DNA of 11,464 nucleotides from Pseudomonadota bacterium (GTDB taxonomy: Bacteria; Pseudomonadota; Gammaproteobacteria; Xanthomonadales; Rhodanobacteraceae): the NCBI GenBank assembly GCA_023430685.1, contig JAEYZH010000133.1, forward strand, positions 1 through 11,464, in the 5' to 3' direction. A program made the translations under genes and the position numbers. A model generated the notes under the pieces. It made no database searches. It was not told the origin of the DNA and worked only from the letters and a program-made list of their open reading frames with translations. Within the stretch, counting starts at the first letter, position 1; each line of letters starts with the position of its first letter. Positions 1 to 6,466 of the stretch are shown one piece after another.

Positions 1-4
1 CAGT

Positions 5-167
5 AAACCGGTTGTGCGCGGCAATTCGGATTCGCGCGATCGCGCACAGGGTGCGCTCCTACGGAAGCCGCCCGTGCAGGAGCCCACCCTGTGGGCGATC
101 CGCGCAGGAAACCGTTTGCGCGACGACATCCGGAATTCCGCGCATCGCGCACAGGGTGCGCTCCTAC
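5..167. repeat. Cluster of three GTAG/GCAG REP-like hairpin repeats (family 1)
   Basis: Three copies of a 24-base core read, in element orientation, a GTAG or GCAG head, GA, a 6-bp stem, a CCT loop, the stem complement and GAT. Copy A (39-62) and copy C (144-167) are identical and lie on the minus strand. Copy B (76-99) is inverted between them. A and C share stem GCGCAC/GTGCGC; B has GCCCAC/GTGGGC, a compensated change. A and C also share imperfect flanks starting at an AAACCG (5-62 and 109-167), so the duplicated unit is about 58 bp. The plan (GTAG head, short hairpin, inverted neighbours) matches REP/SMAG elements of Xanthomonadales and pseudomonads, which RAYT transposases are thought to mobilise. 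No coding potential is seen. The family assignment is by structure only. Confidence 0.85.
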
Positions 168-1357
168 AGGATCGGATCGTCGGAATCGTCGCGGAACAGC
201 AGGTCCGGCACATGCATCACGATGCAATGGATCGCGCCGGACATCCAGATGATGTCGCTGCAGTCGACCGGCACGATCGTGTGGTCGGGCAGCGCGGCTT
301 CGTAGGTCGCGAGCGCCGCGGCGTTCTGGCTGGAATAGCCGTCGAAACGGCAGATCAGCACGACGCGGTTCACGATCACCGAGTTCGCGTAGGTGTAGTG
401 CGTTCCCGACGCGCGCCAGCCCGGCGTGCGGTAGACGGTGTAGCCTCGCCCGGCGAGTTCGAGCGCCGCGGCGTCGGTCACGCTCTTCGGAACGCCGCCG
501 CCCTGGGCCGCGTCGTACTCGCCGATCAGCATCTTGTCGTCGGCCAGTGGCAGCATCCACATGTCGATGTGTTGGGTGGAGTCGTAGCTCGCCGGAAACG
601 GATCGAACAGCGTGACATCGAGCCCTTCCCACGCGCGGAAATCCGCGAGGATCTGCGGCTCGCCCACGCCCGGGTTCTCGTTCGCGATCAGACGCGTCAT
701 GAACGCGTCGCGATTCCGGAACAGGTGGAAATTGCCGCCGCCATGCACGAGCGGGATCCCGAAGATCGGCTCGCCCCATTGGTCGGCCACCGCGAACGGC
801 ACGAGGTCGTCGTTCGGACGCGGGCGGTTGTAGTCGTGGTCGACGATCGCGCGCGTGCCGCGGTGCTGCACGAAGCGCGGGCCGTAATCGCGGATCCAGA
901 CGCTGTCCGAGGGCGCGGCGATGAAATGCACGTGCGCGAGATCGGCGCCGCCGCCCTCCAGCACGCTGCGCGCGGAGTTCTGCTGGGCGGTGCCGTCGAC
1001 GACGATCCAGACGTCCGACGGCGGATCGGCGGTCGTCAGCGGCACGACCATCGAGGTGTGCAGCGCATTGAAGCTGCCCCAGCGGATCATGATGCCCGCA
1101 TTGCCTTCGTACTCGGCAATCGCGCGCAGCGGTCCGCCTGGCGGCGTGGCGCCGCGCGGTCCCTGCCACGACGGCACGCGCTCGCCGGGCGCGAGCCCGC
1201 GCGGCAGCGGCGCCGGGTGGTCATCGACGATCGTCGCGAGATAACCGTCGGGAACGAGGGTCGGCTGCGCCGCAGCCCCGAGCGGGACGATGGCCGCGGT
1301 GAACGCGGCATGGAGGAACACGTGGCGCATCAGGCAGTACTCCGATCGATCGCGCAT
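164..1357 (-). CDS. Exported agmatine deiminase / peptidylarginine deiminase (PPAD) family protein
   Basis: This is a guanidino-group-modifying hydrolase fold. Family members hydrolyse agmatine to N-carbamoylputrescine and ammonia, or deiminate peptidyl-arginine. Numbered from the Met at 1357, the visible active-site motifs are WIRDYGP at 154-160 (Asp157), HIDMW at 263-267 (His263, Asp265) and GAIHC at 374-378 (nucleophile Cys378). A hydrophobic stretch at about 13-30 ending GAAA-Q looks like a cleavable signal peptide, so the enzyme should act in the periplasm or outside; classical AguA is cytoplasmic. The GGGN motif (206-209) is present, but the DGxGT-like segment that normally follows is replaced by LFRNRDAF. 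A GGAGG sits 7 bases before the ATG at 1357 and 4 before an adjacent ATG at 1360; a third candidate, at 1330, shortens the signal peptide. The TAG stop lies inside the GTAG of repeat copy C. No agmatine or putrescine genes adjoin, so the substrate is open. Confidence 0.85.
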   Translation of the reverse strand: MRDRSEYCLMRHVFLHAAFTAAIVPLGAAAQPTLVPDGYLATIVDDHPAPLPRGLAPGERVPSWQGPRGATPPGGPLRAIAEYEGNAGIMIRWGSFNALHTSMVVPLTTADPPSDVWIVVDGTAQQNSARSVLEGGGADLAHVHFIAAPSDSVWIRDYGPRFVQHRGTRAIVDHDYNRPRPNDDLVPFAVADQWGEPIFGIPLVHGGGNFHLFRNRDAFMTRLIANENPGVGEPQILADFRAWEGLDVTLFDPFPASYDSTQHIDMWMLPLADDKMLIGEYDAAQGGGVPKSVTDAAALELAGRGYTVYRTPGWRASGTHYTYANSVIVNRVVLICRFDGYSSQNAAALATYEAALPDHTIVPVDCSDIIWMSGAIHCIVMHVPDLLFRDDSDDPIL

Positions 1358-1443
1358 CATGCCGCCTCCATCGCGGCGGGGTTGCGGGCGGGACTCACCG
1401 GAACGCCCATGGACCGGAACTCCGATCCGGGCCGCACCCGCAG

Positions 1444-1477
1444 CCCACGTGCAGCGGCCGCTGCCGCCGCACGTGGG
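1444..1477 (-). terminator. Hairpin downstream of the small membrane-protein gene
   Basis: A perfect 9-bp stem, CCCACGTGC (1444-1452) paired with GCACGTGGG (1469-1477), encloses a 16-base GC-rich loop that itself contains the palindrome AGCGGCCGCT. It starts 9 bases after the stop of the minus-strand gene ending at 1486 and precedes the deiminase-family gene on the same strand. No T-run follows on either strand, so it is not a classical intrinsic terminator. It may instead stabilise the 3' end of the transcript or act as a pause site. The rest of 1361-1485 shows nothing I can name. Confidence 0.4.
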
Positions 1478-1485
1478 GGGTCTCG

Positions 1486-1788
1486 TCAGTCGACCTCGAG
1501 TTCAAGGCCGCCCACGTAGCGCGCGACGAGGTTGTAGATCGCGGCACCGATCACGCCCGCGATGAACCCGAACACGCCGTACATGATCGGGAAGAAGATC
1601 ACCGCCCCGATGCCGCCGATCATGCCGAGCCCAAGGCCCGTCGCCCCGTCCCCGCCGGCCGCGCCCATGAGCCCTCCGGCCATGGACCCGAACAGCAGCA
1701 TGAACAGTCCTGCGACGAGCCCGAACAGCGCCATCACGCAGGCCTGGATCACGCCGGCCTTCACCACTCCGATACGCTTGATGATCAT
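1486..1788 (-). CDS. Small integral membrane protein, possibly DUF3566-like
   Basis: This 100-residue protein opens with MIIKRIGVVKAG. A first hydrophobic helix spans about 12-45 and contains Gly/Ala-rich GSMAGGLMG. A short polar break (GGDG, 46-49) is followed by a second hydrophobic region at about 52-92, ending in an acidic tail, GLELEVD. The small-residue-rich helices suggest close helix packing. The overall pattern resembles short DUF3566-type transmembrane proteins of unknown function, but that match is from memory and uncertain. The ATG at 1788 is chosen because a strong purine-rich site (GGGAGGGAGGGG) lies just upstream. An in-frame extension upstream through the antisense of kbl is rejected. 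The gene is divergent from kbl across 147 bases and followed by the hairpin at 1444-1477. The function is unknown. Confidence 0.72.
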   Translation of the reverse strand: MIIKRIGVVKAGVIQACVMALFGLVAGLFMLLFGSMAGGLMGAAGGDGATGLGLGMIGGIGAVIFFPIMYGVFGFIAGVIGAAIYNLVARYVGGLELEVD

Positions 1789-1935
1789 CACCCCTCCCTC
1801 CCAAGTGGATGTCCCCTGCGGTACGGTCGTCCGCACGACGAGCGTAGTCGGGTGGTGCAGGACCCGCAAGCAGCGGCTTTCCGCACAGCGCGCCGATCGA
1901 CGACAATGCCGCGACCCACGACCCGGAACATCCCC

Positions 1936-3135
1936 ATGAATCCTGCAGAACGCCAGCGCATCGAGGGCGAACTCGCGTCGATCCGCGAACAGGGCCTGTA
2001 CAAGACCGAGCGCGTGATCACCACCCCGCAATCGGCTGCGATCCGCACCGACGACGGACGCGAGGTGCTGAACTTCTGCGCGAACAACTACCTCGGCCTG
2101 GCCGATCATCCGGACGTGATCGCCGCGGCCAAGCAGGCGCTCGACACGCACGGATTCGGGCTCGCGAGCGTGCGCTTCATCTGTGGCACCCAGGACCTTC
2201 ACAAGCAGCTCGAGGCGACGATCGCGCGCTACTTCGGCACCGACGACGCGATCCTCTACACGAGCTGCTTCGACGCGAACGGCGGCCTGTTCGAGACGCT
2301 GCTCGGCGAAGAGGACGCGGTGATCTCGGACGCGCTCAACCATGCGTCGATCATCGACGGCATCCGCCTGTGCAAGGCCGAGCGTCGCCGATACGCGAAT
2401 GGCGACATGGACGAGCTCGAACGCCACCTCGCCGAGACGCAGGGCAAGCGCACGCGCCTGATCGCGACCGATGGCGTGTTCTCGATGGACGGCTACATCG
2501 CCAAACTCGACCGCATCGTCGAACTCAAGAAGAAATACGACGCGCTGCTGATGGTCGACGACTCCCACGCGACCGGCTTCGTCGGTCCGACCGGGCGCGG
2601 CTCGGCCGAGCTGCACGGCGTGATGGGCGAGGTCGACGTGTTCACCTCGACGCTCGGCAAGGCGCTCGGCGGGGGCTCCGGCGGGTTCACCACCGGGCGC
2701 CAGGCGATCATCGACCTGCTGCGCCAGCGCTCGCGTCCGTACCTGTTCTCGAACACGCTGCCGCCGCCGCTGGTGGCCGCGTCGATTAAGGTGTTCGAAC
2801 TGCTGTCTTCGAGCGGCGAACTGCGCGAGCGCGTGAACGCGAACGCGGCCTACTTCAGGAAGCGCATCGTCGAGGCCGGGTTCGAGATCCGGCCGGGCAC
2901 GCATCCGATCGCGCCGGTCATGCTGCATGACGCCAAGCTCGCCCAGCAGTTCGCAAGCGAACTGCTCGAGGAAGGCATCTACGTGATCGGATTCTTCTAT
3001 CCGGTCGTGCCACAGGGGCAGGCGCGCATCCGCACGCAGATGAGCGCCGCGCACACGACCGGGCAGATCGACCACCTCGTCGACGCGTTCGTCAAGGTCG
3101 GCCGCCGCCTCGGCGTGATCGCGGCGTCTGCGTAA
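1936..3135 (+). CDS. kbl: Glycine C-acetyltransferase (2-amino-3-ketobutyrate CoA ligase)
   Basis: This PLP-dependent cytoplasmic enzyme converts 2-amino-3-ketobutyrate and CoA to glycine and acetyl-CoA, the second step of threonine catabolism after threonine dehydrogenase. At 399 residues it is almost the same length as E. coli Kbl (398). It keeps long stretches of that sequence: NFCANNYLGLA (47-57), SVRFICGTQD (78-87), SDALNHASIIDG (131-142, His136), VDDSHA (207-212) and TLGKALGG (239-246), with PLP-binding Lys242. The C-terminal GQARIRTQMSAAHT is also typical. The start at 1936 fits the family length and has a GGAA 8 bases upstream; ATGs at 1852 and 1906 would add a low-complexity extension and have no clear site. 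A tdh gene, adjacent in E. coli, is absent on both sides here. The gene converges on dcp, with the 66-bp repeat array between. Confidence 0.96.
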   Translation: MNPAERQRIEGELASIREQGLYKTERVITTPQSAAIRTDDGREVLNFCANNYLGLADHPDVIAAAKQALDTHGFGLASVRFICGTQDLHKQLEATIARYFGTDDAILYTSCFDANGGLFETLLGEEDAVISDALNHASIIDGIRLCKAERRRYANGDMDELERHLAETQGKRTRLIATDGVFSMDGYIAKLDRIVELKKKYDALLMVDDSHATGFVGPTGRGSAELHGVMGEVDVFTSTLGKALGGGSGGFTTGRQAIIDLLRQRSRPYLFSNTLPPPLVAASIKVFELLSSSGELRERVNANAAYFRKRIVEAGFEIRPGTHPIAPVMLHDAKLAQQFASELLEEGIYVIGFFYPVVPQGQARIRTQMSAAHTTGQIDHLVDAFVKVGRRLGVIAASA

Positions 3136-3325
3136 GGGCCAATACGGCCCGTAGGGTGGAACGCAGCCGCAAAGCGGCGAGTTCCACCATCGCGAAAGCC
3201 GGGCCGTGGCAGGCCCGCAGGGTGGAACGCAGCCGCAAAGCGGCGAGTTCCACCATCGCGAAAGCCGGGCCGTGGCAGGCCCGTAGGGTGGAACGCAGCC
3301 GCAAAGCGGCGAGTTCCACCATCGC
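3136..3325 (+). repeat. Tandem array of a 66-bp GTAG hairpin repeat (family 2), about 2.7 copies
   Basis: Units begin at 3151, 3217 and 3283, exactly 66 bases apart. Units 1 and 2 differ at one base (GTAG versus GCAG at unit positions 1-4). Unit 3 matches for its first 43 bases, to 3325, and then diverges. Each unit has a 34-base hairpin (3155-3188, 3221-3254, 3287-3320): outer stem GGTGGAAC/GTTCCACC and inner stem GCCGC/GCGGC with an AAA loop. The unit ends with a smaller hairpin GGGCC...GGCCC; a version with the same stem and a different loop (3136-3150) precedes unit 1. The array starts directly after the kbl stop and separates converging kbl and dcp, where it may end transcripts or protect mRNA 3' ends. 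Near identity implies recent tandem expansion. Confidence 0.9.
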
Positions 3326-3366
3326 CATGTCGGACAACCCGCGCGTCATCGGCGAAGGCGCGCAGC

Positions 3367-3404
3367 GGTGGGTCTCGGCCTTCCGGCGCTGCGACCCACC
3401 CTAC
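3367..3404 (-). repeat. Inverted GTAG hairpin repeat (family 2, second stem subtype)
   Basis: On the minus strand this reads GTAG (3404-3401), then GGTGGGTC, an inner region with a short GCC-GGAA-GGC hairpin, then GACCCACC ending at 3367. It has the architecture of the 66-bp units, but two adjacent pairs of the outer stem are swapped in a matched way (AA/TT to GT/AC). It faces the tandem array, forming a BIME-like pair between converging genes, and ends about 20 bases beyond the dcp stop. The bases between it and the array (3326-3366) show no feature. Confidence 0.82.
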
Positions 3405-3424
3405 GTGTTGCACGTCGACCCGCG

Positions 3425-5614
3425 TCAGTTCCCGACGCCAAGCCCGCGCCGTTCGAGCAGCGGCTCGATCTTCGGCTCGTGGCCCGCGAAGTCGACGAAC
3501 AGCTGCGAGGCGTCCTTGCTGCCGCCACGCGACAGCAGCGTGCGACGGAAACGGTCGCCGTTCTCGCGCTTGAGGCCGCCGTGCTGCTCGAACCACGCGA
3601 CGGTGTTCGCGTCGAGCACCTCGGACCAGATGTAGGCGTAGTAGCCCGCCGCGTATCCGCCCATGATGTGGCTGAAATACGGCGTGCGGTAACGCGGCGG
3701 CACCGGCGCGTACGCGATGCCTGCGCGCTCGAGCGCGGCCGCTTCGAACGCCATCACGCCGTCGGCGGCCGGCACGGCTTCGGCGCTGCCGATCTGGTGC
3801 CATGCCTGGTCGAGGATCGCGGCCCCGAGATACTCGGTGGTCTTGAAGCCCTGGTTGAACTGCGCGCTCGCGAGCACCTTGTCGAGCAGCGCCTGCGGCA
3901 TCGGCTCGCCGGTCTGGTAGTGCCTGGCGTAGTTCGCGAGCACGCTCGGCCAGTCCGCCCACATCTCGTTGACCTGCGACGGGAACTCGACGAAGTCGCG
4001 CGGCACCGCGGTGCCCGCGAACGTCGGGTACTCGACGTTCGAGAACATGCCGTGCAGCGCATGGCCGAACTCGTGGAACATCGTGGTGACCTCGTCCCAG
4101 GTCAGCAGCGTCGGCTTGCCTTCCGACGGCTTGGGGATGTTGAGGTGGTTGGCGACCACCGGCTGCGTGCCGAGCAGGCGGTTCTGCGGGACGTACGCGT
4201 TCATCCACGCGCCACCGCGCTTGGACGGACGCGCATACATGTCGGCGAGGAAGATCGACAGCTGCTTGCCGTCCGCGTCGAACACGTCGTAGACGAGCAC
4301 GTCCGGATGGTAGACCGGCAGGTCCTTGCGCTCGCGGAACGAAAGCCCGTAGAGCTGGCCGGCCGCGAAGAACACGCCATTCTCGAGCACGTTCTTCATC
4401 TCGAAATAGGGTTTGAGCTGGGCTTCGTCGAACGCGAACTTCTGCTGGCGCACCTTCTCGCTGTAGTACGCCCAGTCCCAGGGTTCGAGGCGGAACGTCG
4501 GCTCGCCCTTCGCGGCCTGCTCGCGATCGATCATCGCCTGCAGGTCGGCCGCTTCGCGCTTCGCGTTGGCGACGGCCGCCGGCGCGAGCTTGCCGAGCAT
4601 CGCATTGACCGCCGCGGGCGTCTTCGCGGTCTGGTTGCCGAGGCCGTAGGAGGCGTAGTCGGGAAAGCCGAGCATCGCGGCGCGCTCGGTGCGCAGCTTC
4701 ACGACCTGCGACACGATCGCGGTGTTGTCCCACTGGTTGCCACGGCTGTTGCGCACGACCGATGCGCGATGCAGGCGCTCGCGCAACGCGCGGTTGGACA
4801 GGTAGGCCTCGGGCGGCTGGCCGGTGGTGTTCTGCAGCGCGAGCACGTACTTGCCTTCGAGCTTGCGCGCCTTGGCGGCCTCGGCAGCAGCCGCGATCGC
4901 CTCGTCGGGCAGGCCGTCCAGTTCCTCGCGCGTGTCGACGACGATCGCGGAGTCGTTGACCTCGGCGAGCACGTTCTGGCTGAAGTCGGTGCCGAGCTTG
5001 GCGAGTTCCGCATTGATCGCCTTTAGGCGCACCTTGTCCGAATCGGAGAGCTTCGCGCCTGCGCGGATGAAATCGTCGTGGTAGCGCTCGACCAGGCGCA
5101 CGCCTTCGGCATCGAGCCCGAGCGTGGCGCGCCGTTCGTACAGCGATTCGATGCGCGCGAACAGCTTCGGATCGAGGTTGATCGCATCCTGGTGCGCCGC
5201 GAACTTCGGCGAGTACTGCGCCTGCAGCTGCTTGCGCGCATCGTTGGTGTCGGCCCCCGCGAGGCTCATGAACACCGTGACCGCGCGACGCAGCGGCTGG
5301 CCCGCCTTCTCGAGCGCGACGATCGTGTTGTCGAAGTCGGGCGCGGCCGGATTGTTCGCGATCGCCTCGATCTCGACGAGGTGCGCGGCCATGCCGCGAT
5401 CGAAAGCGGGACCGAAGTCACTGTCCTTGATCGCGTCGAACGGCGGGTATTGCAGCGGCAGCGTGCTCGGCGCGAGCAGCGGGTTGCTGGCCATGTCGGC
5501 GCTGGTCGTGCTGGCCGCCGCGGTCGCATCGGCGCGCGTCGCCGGAGCACTGCAGGCGCCGAGCGCAAGGGTCGAGAGCGCGGAAGCGAGCGCGAGCGCG
5601 AGGGGGGTCTTCAT
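3425..5614 (-). CDS. dcp: Peptidyl-dipeptidase Dcp, M3 family zinc metallopeptidase, predicted lipoprotein
   Basis: This M3A (thimet oligopeptidase/Dcp) peptidase removes dipeptides from the C termini of short peptides. From the ATG at 5614 it has 729 residues, somewhat more than the roughly 680 of E. coli Dcp; the extra length is N-terminal. The first 21 residues form a lipoprotein signal with lipobox LGAC (Cys21), followed by Ser, which favours the outer membrane, and then an Ala/Thr-rich linker. The zinc site is HEFGH (His514, Glu515, His518), with third ligand Glu543 in DFVEFPSQ. The C-terminal sequences YRTPYFSHIMGGYAAGYYAY and RENGDRFR are typical of Dcp. An ATG 27 bases further upstream would only add a polar leader before the signal. 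The gene lies 110 bases downstream of the pseudouridine synthase gene on the same strand, so its own promoter is likely. It converges on kbl. Confidence 0.95.
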   Translation of the reverse strand: MKTPLALALASALSTLALGACSAPATRADATAAASTTSADMASNPLLAPSTLPLQYPPFDAIKDSDFGPAFDRGMAAHLVEIEAIANNPAAPDFDNTIVALEKAGQPLRRAVTVFMSLAGADTNDARKQLQAQYSPKFAAHQDAINLDPKLFARIESLYERRATLGLDAEGVRLVERYHDDFIRAGAKLSDSDKVRLKAINAELAKLGTDFSQNVLAEVNDSAIVVDTREELDGLPDEAIAAAAEAAKARKLEGKYVLALQNTTGQPPEAYLSNRALRERLHRASVVRNSRGNQWDNTAIVSQVVKLRTERAAMLGFPDYASYGLGNQTAKTPAAVNAMLGKLAPAAVANAKREAADLQAMIDREQAAKGEPTFRLEPWDWAYYSEKVRQQKFAFDEAQLKPYFEMKNVLENGVFFAAGQLYGLSFRERKDLPVYHPDVLVYDVFDADGKQLSIFLADMYARPSKRGGAWMNAYVPQNRLLGTQPVVANHLNIPKPSEGKPTLLTWDEVTTMFHEFGHALHGMFSNVEYPTFAGTAVPRDFVEFPSQVNEMWADWPSVLANYARHYQTGEPMPQALLDKVLASAQFNQGFKTTEYLGAAILDQAWHQIGSAEAVPAADGVMAFEAAALERAGIAYAPVPPRYRTPYFSHIMGGYAAGYYAYIWSEVLDANTVAWFEQHGGLKRENGDRFRRTLLSRGGSKDASQLFVDFAGHEPKIEPLLERRGLGVGN

Positions 5615-5670
5615 CGGGCGTTCCTGTTCGCGAGGGATCACCCGAGCCTATCAAAACCCGGCCGTCGGTC

Positions 5671-5699
5671 CCCGTGACGAAAGGCACGGGCGGCCCGTG
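5671..5699 (-). promoter_or_regulatory. Two mutually exclusive hairpins upstream of dcp
   Basis: Three copies of one hexamer or its complement lie in a row: CCCGTG (5671-5676), CACGGG (5685-5690) and CCCGTG (5694-5699). The middle one can pair with either neighbour, giving a 6-bp stem with an 8-base loop or a 6-bp stem with a 3-base loop. The segment sits between the stop of the pseudouridine synthase gene (5725) and the dcp start (5614). It could be a weak terminator for the upstream operon or part of the dcp leader. In this GC-rich background a chance origin is quite possible. Confidence 0.25.
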
Positions 5700-5724
5700 G
5701 CCAATCGGCGCAGGCGCGCGTGGG

Positions 5725-6465
5725 TCAGCGCCGCAGCGAGTCGACCTCGCGCGCCTCGAGCAGGCGCCAGCCGCCCTTCGCGAGGGTCCCGAGCGCGACG
5801 TCGCCGATCGCGACACGCACCAGCCGCAACACGCCGAGGTCGAGCAGCGCGAGGATGCGACGAATCTGCCGATTGCGGCCTTCGGCGAGCACGATTTCGA
5901 GCCAGGCGTGCTTGCCGCCGCGCCGCAGCTCACGCACCGACTCGACGGCAAGATGCTCGCCCGCGTCGTCCACGCCCGCGCGCATGCGCGCCAGCAGTGC
6001 GTCGTCGGGCAATCCGTCGACCTGCACGTGGTAGGTCTTGTGAACATGCGTGTCGGGCGCCGTCACGGCCGCCGCCCACGCGGTGTCGTTGGTGAACAGC
6101 AGCAGGCCTTCGCTGGCCTTGTCCAGCCGACCGACCGGCGCGAGCCACGGCAGGCCCGCAGACTCGAGCAATGCGTACACCGTGTCGCGACCGCGTTCGT
6201 CGGACGTTGTGGTGACGTAGCCGCGTGGCTTGTTGAGCGCGAGATACGTGAACTCCCGCGCGGCGAGCGGCGTGCCGTCGAGCGTGATGCGTTCGCGCGA
6301 CGCGTCGGTGGGTCGCTCGGCATCGTGTTGCGTGCGTCCGTCCACCGCGAGGCGTCCCTCGGCGACCCAGCGCGCGGCCTGCGTGCGCGACGCGATGCCG
6401 AGCTTGGAGATCACGCGCGCGAGCCCGTGGCGCGGCGCGGGCCTCGTGCGCACGGGAGGTCGCAC
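5725..6465 (-). CDS. rRNA pseudouridine synthase, RsuA/RluB/RluE/RluF family
   Basis: This enzyme isomerises a specific uridine in ribosomal RNA to pseudouridine. An N-terminal S4 RNA-binding domain (about 15-60, with ARVISKLGIASRTQAARWV) is followed by the catalytic domain. That domain contains LNKPRGY (77-83), GRLDKASEGLLLF with catalytic Asp115, and EGRNRQIRR, all family hallmarks. The length of 246 residues suits RsuA or an RluB/RluE-like member; which rRNA site is modified cannot be told from sequence alone, so no symbol is given. No ATG fits. The GTG at 6465 lies one base after the acylphosphatase stop (TGACGTG) and gives a sensible S4 start; a GTG 12 bases later is the alternative. An in-frame extension to 6681 would run antiphase through the acylphosphatase gene and is rejected. 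This is the last gene of the yihY-led operon. Confidence 0.88.
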   Translation of the reverse strand: MRPPVRTRPAPRHGLARVISKLGIASRTQAARWVAEGRLAVDGRTQHDAERPTDASRERITLDGTPLAAREFTYLALNKPRGYVTTTSDERGRDTVYALLESAGLPWLAPVGRLDKASEGLLLFTNDTAWAAAVTAPDTHVHKTYHVQVDGLPDDALLARMRAGVDDAGEHLAVESVRELRRGGKHAWLEIVLAEGRNRQIRRILALLDLGVLRLVRVAIGDVALGTLAKGGWRLLEAREVDSLRR

Positions 6466-6466
6466 G

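Noticed and set aside
14..1519. 501-codon plus-strand open frame
   Set aside because: It is antisense to the deiminase-family gene, has Arg/His/Val-rich composition typical of reverse-strand frames in GC-rich DNA, and contains no known motif.
1789..3075. Upstream extension of the small membrane protein to 529 residues
   Set aside because: The extension is the antisense of kbl; the ATG at 1788 has a strong ribosome-binding site and gives a clean membrane protein.
3092..3349. Open frame encoding a 22-residue peptide repeated in tandem
   Set aside because: The repeat is explained by non-coding GTAG hairpin units. Both strands stay open because 66 is divisible by three, and there is no ribosome-binding site or known domain.
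3136..3404. CRISPR array
   Set aside because: The 66-bp units are directly adjacent with no variable spacers, there are fewer than three full copies, and no cas genes are nearby.
2997..4733. 578-codon minus-strand open frame crossing dcp, the repeats and the kbl end
   Set aside because: It is out of frame with dcp and stays open through the repeat only because the 66-bp unit is a multiple of three.
3368..5026. 552-codon plus-strand open frame opposite dcp
   Set aside because: It is a mirror of a strongly supported M3 peptidase with a complete zinc site; its low-complexity Arg/Val/Leu composition shows it is a shadow.
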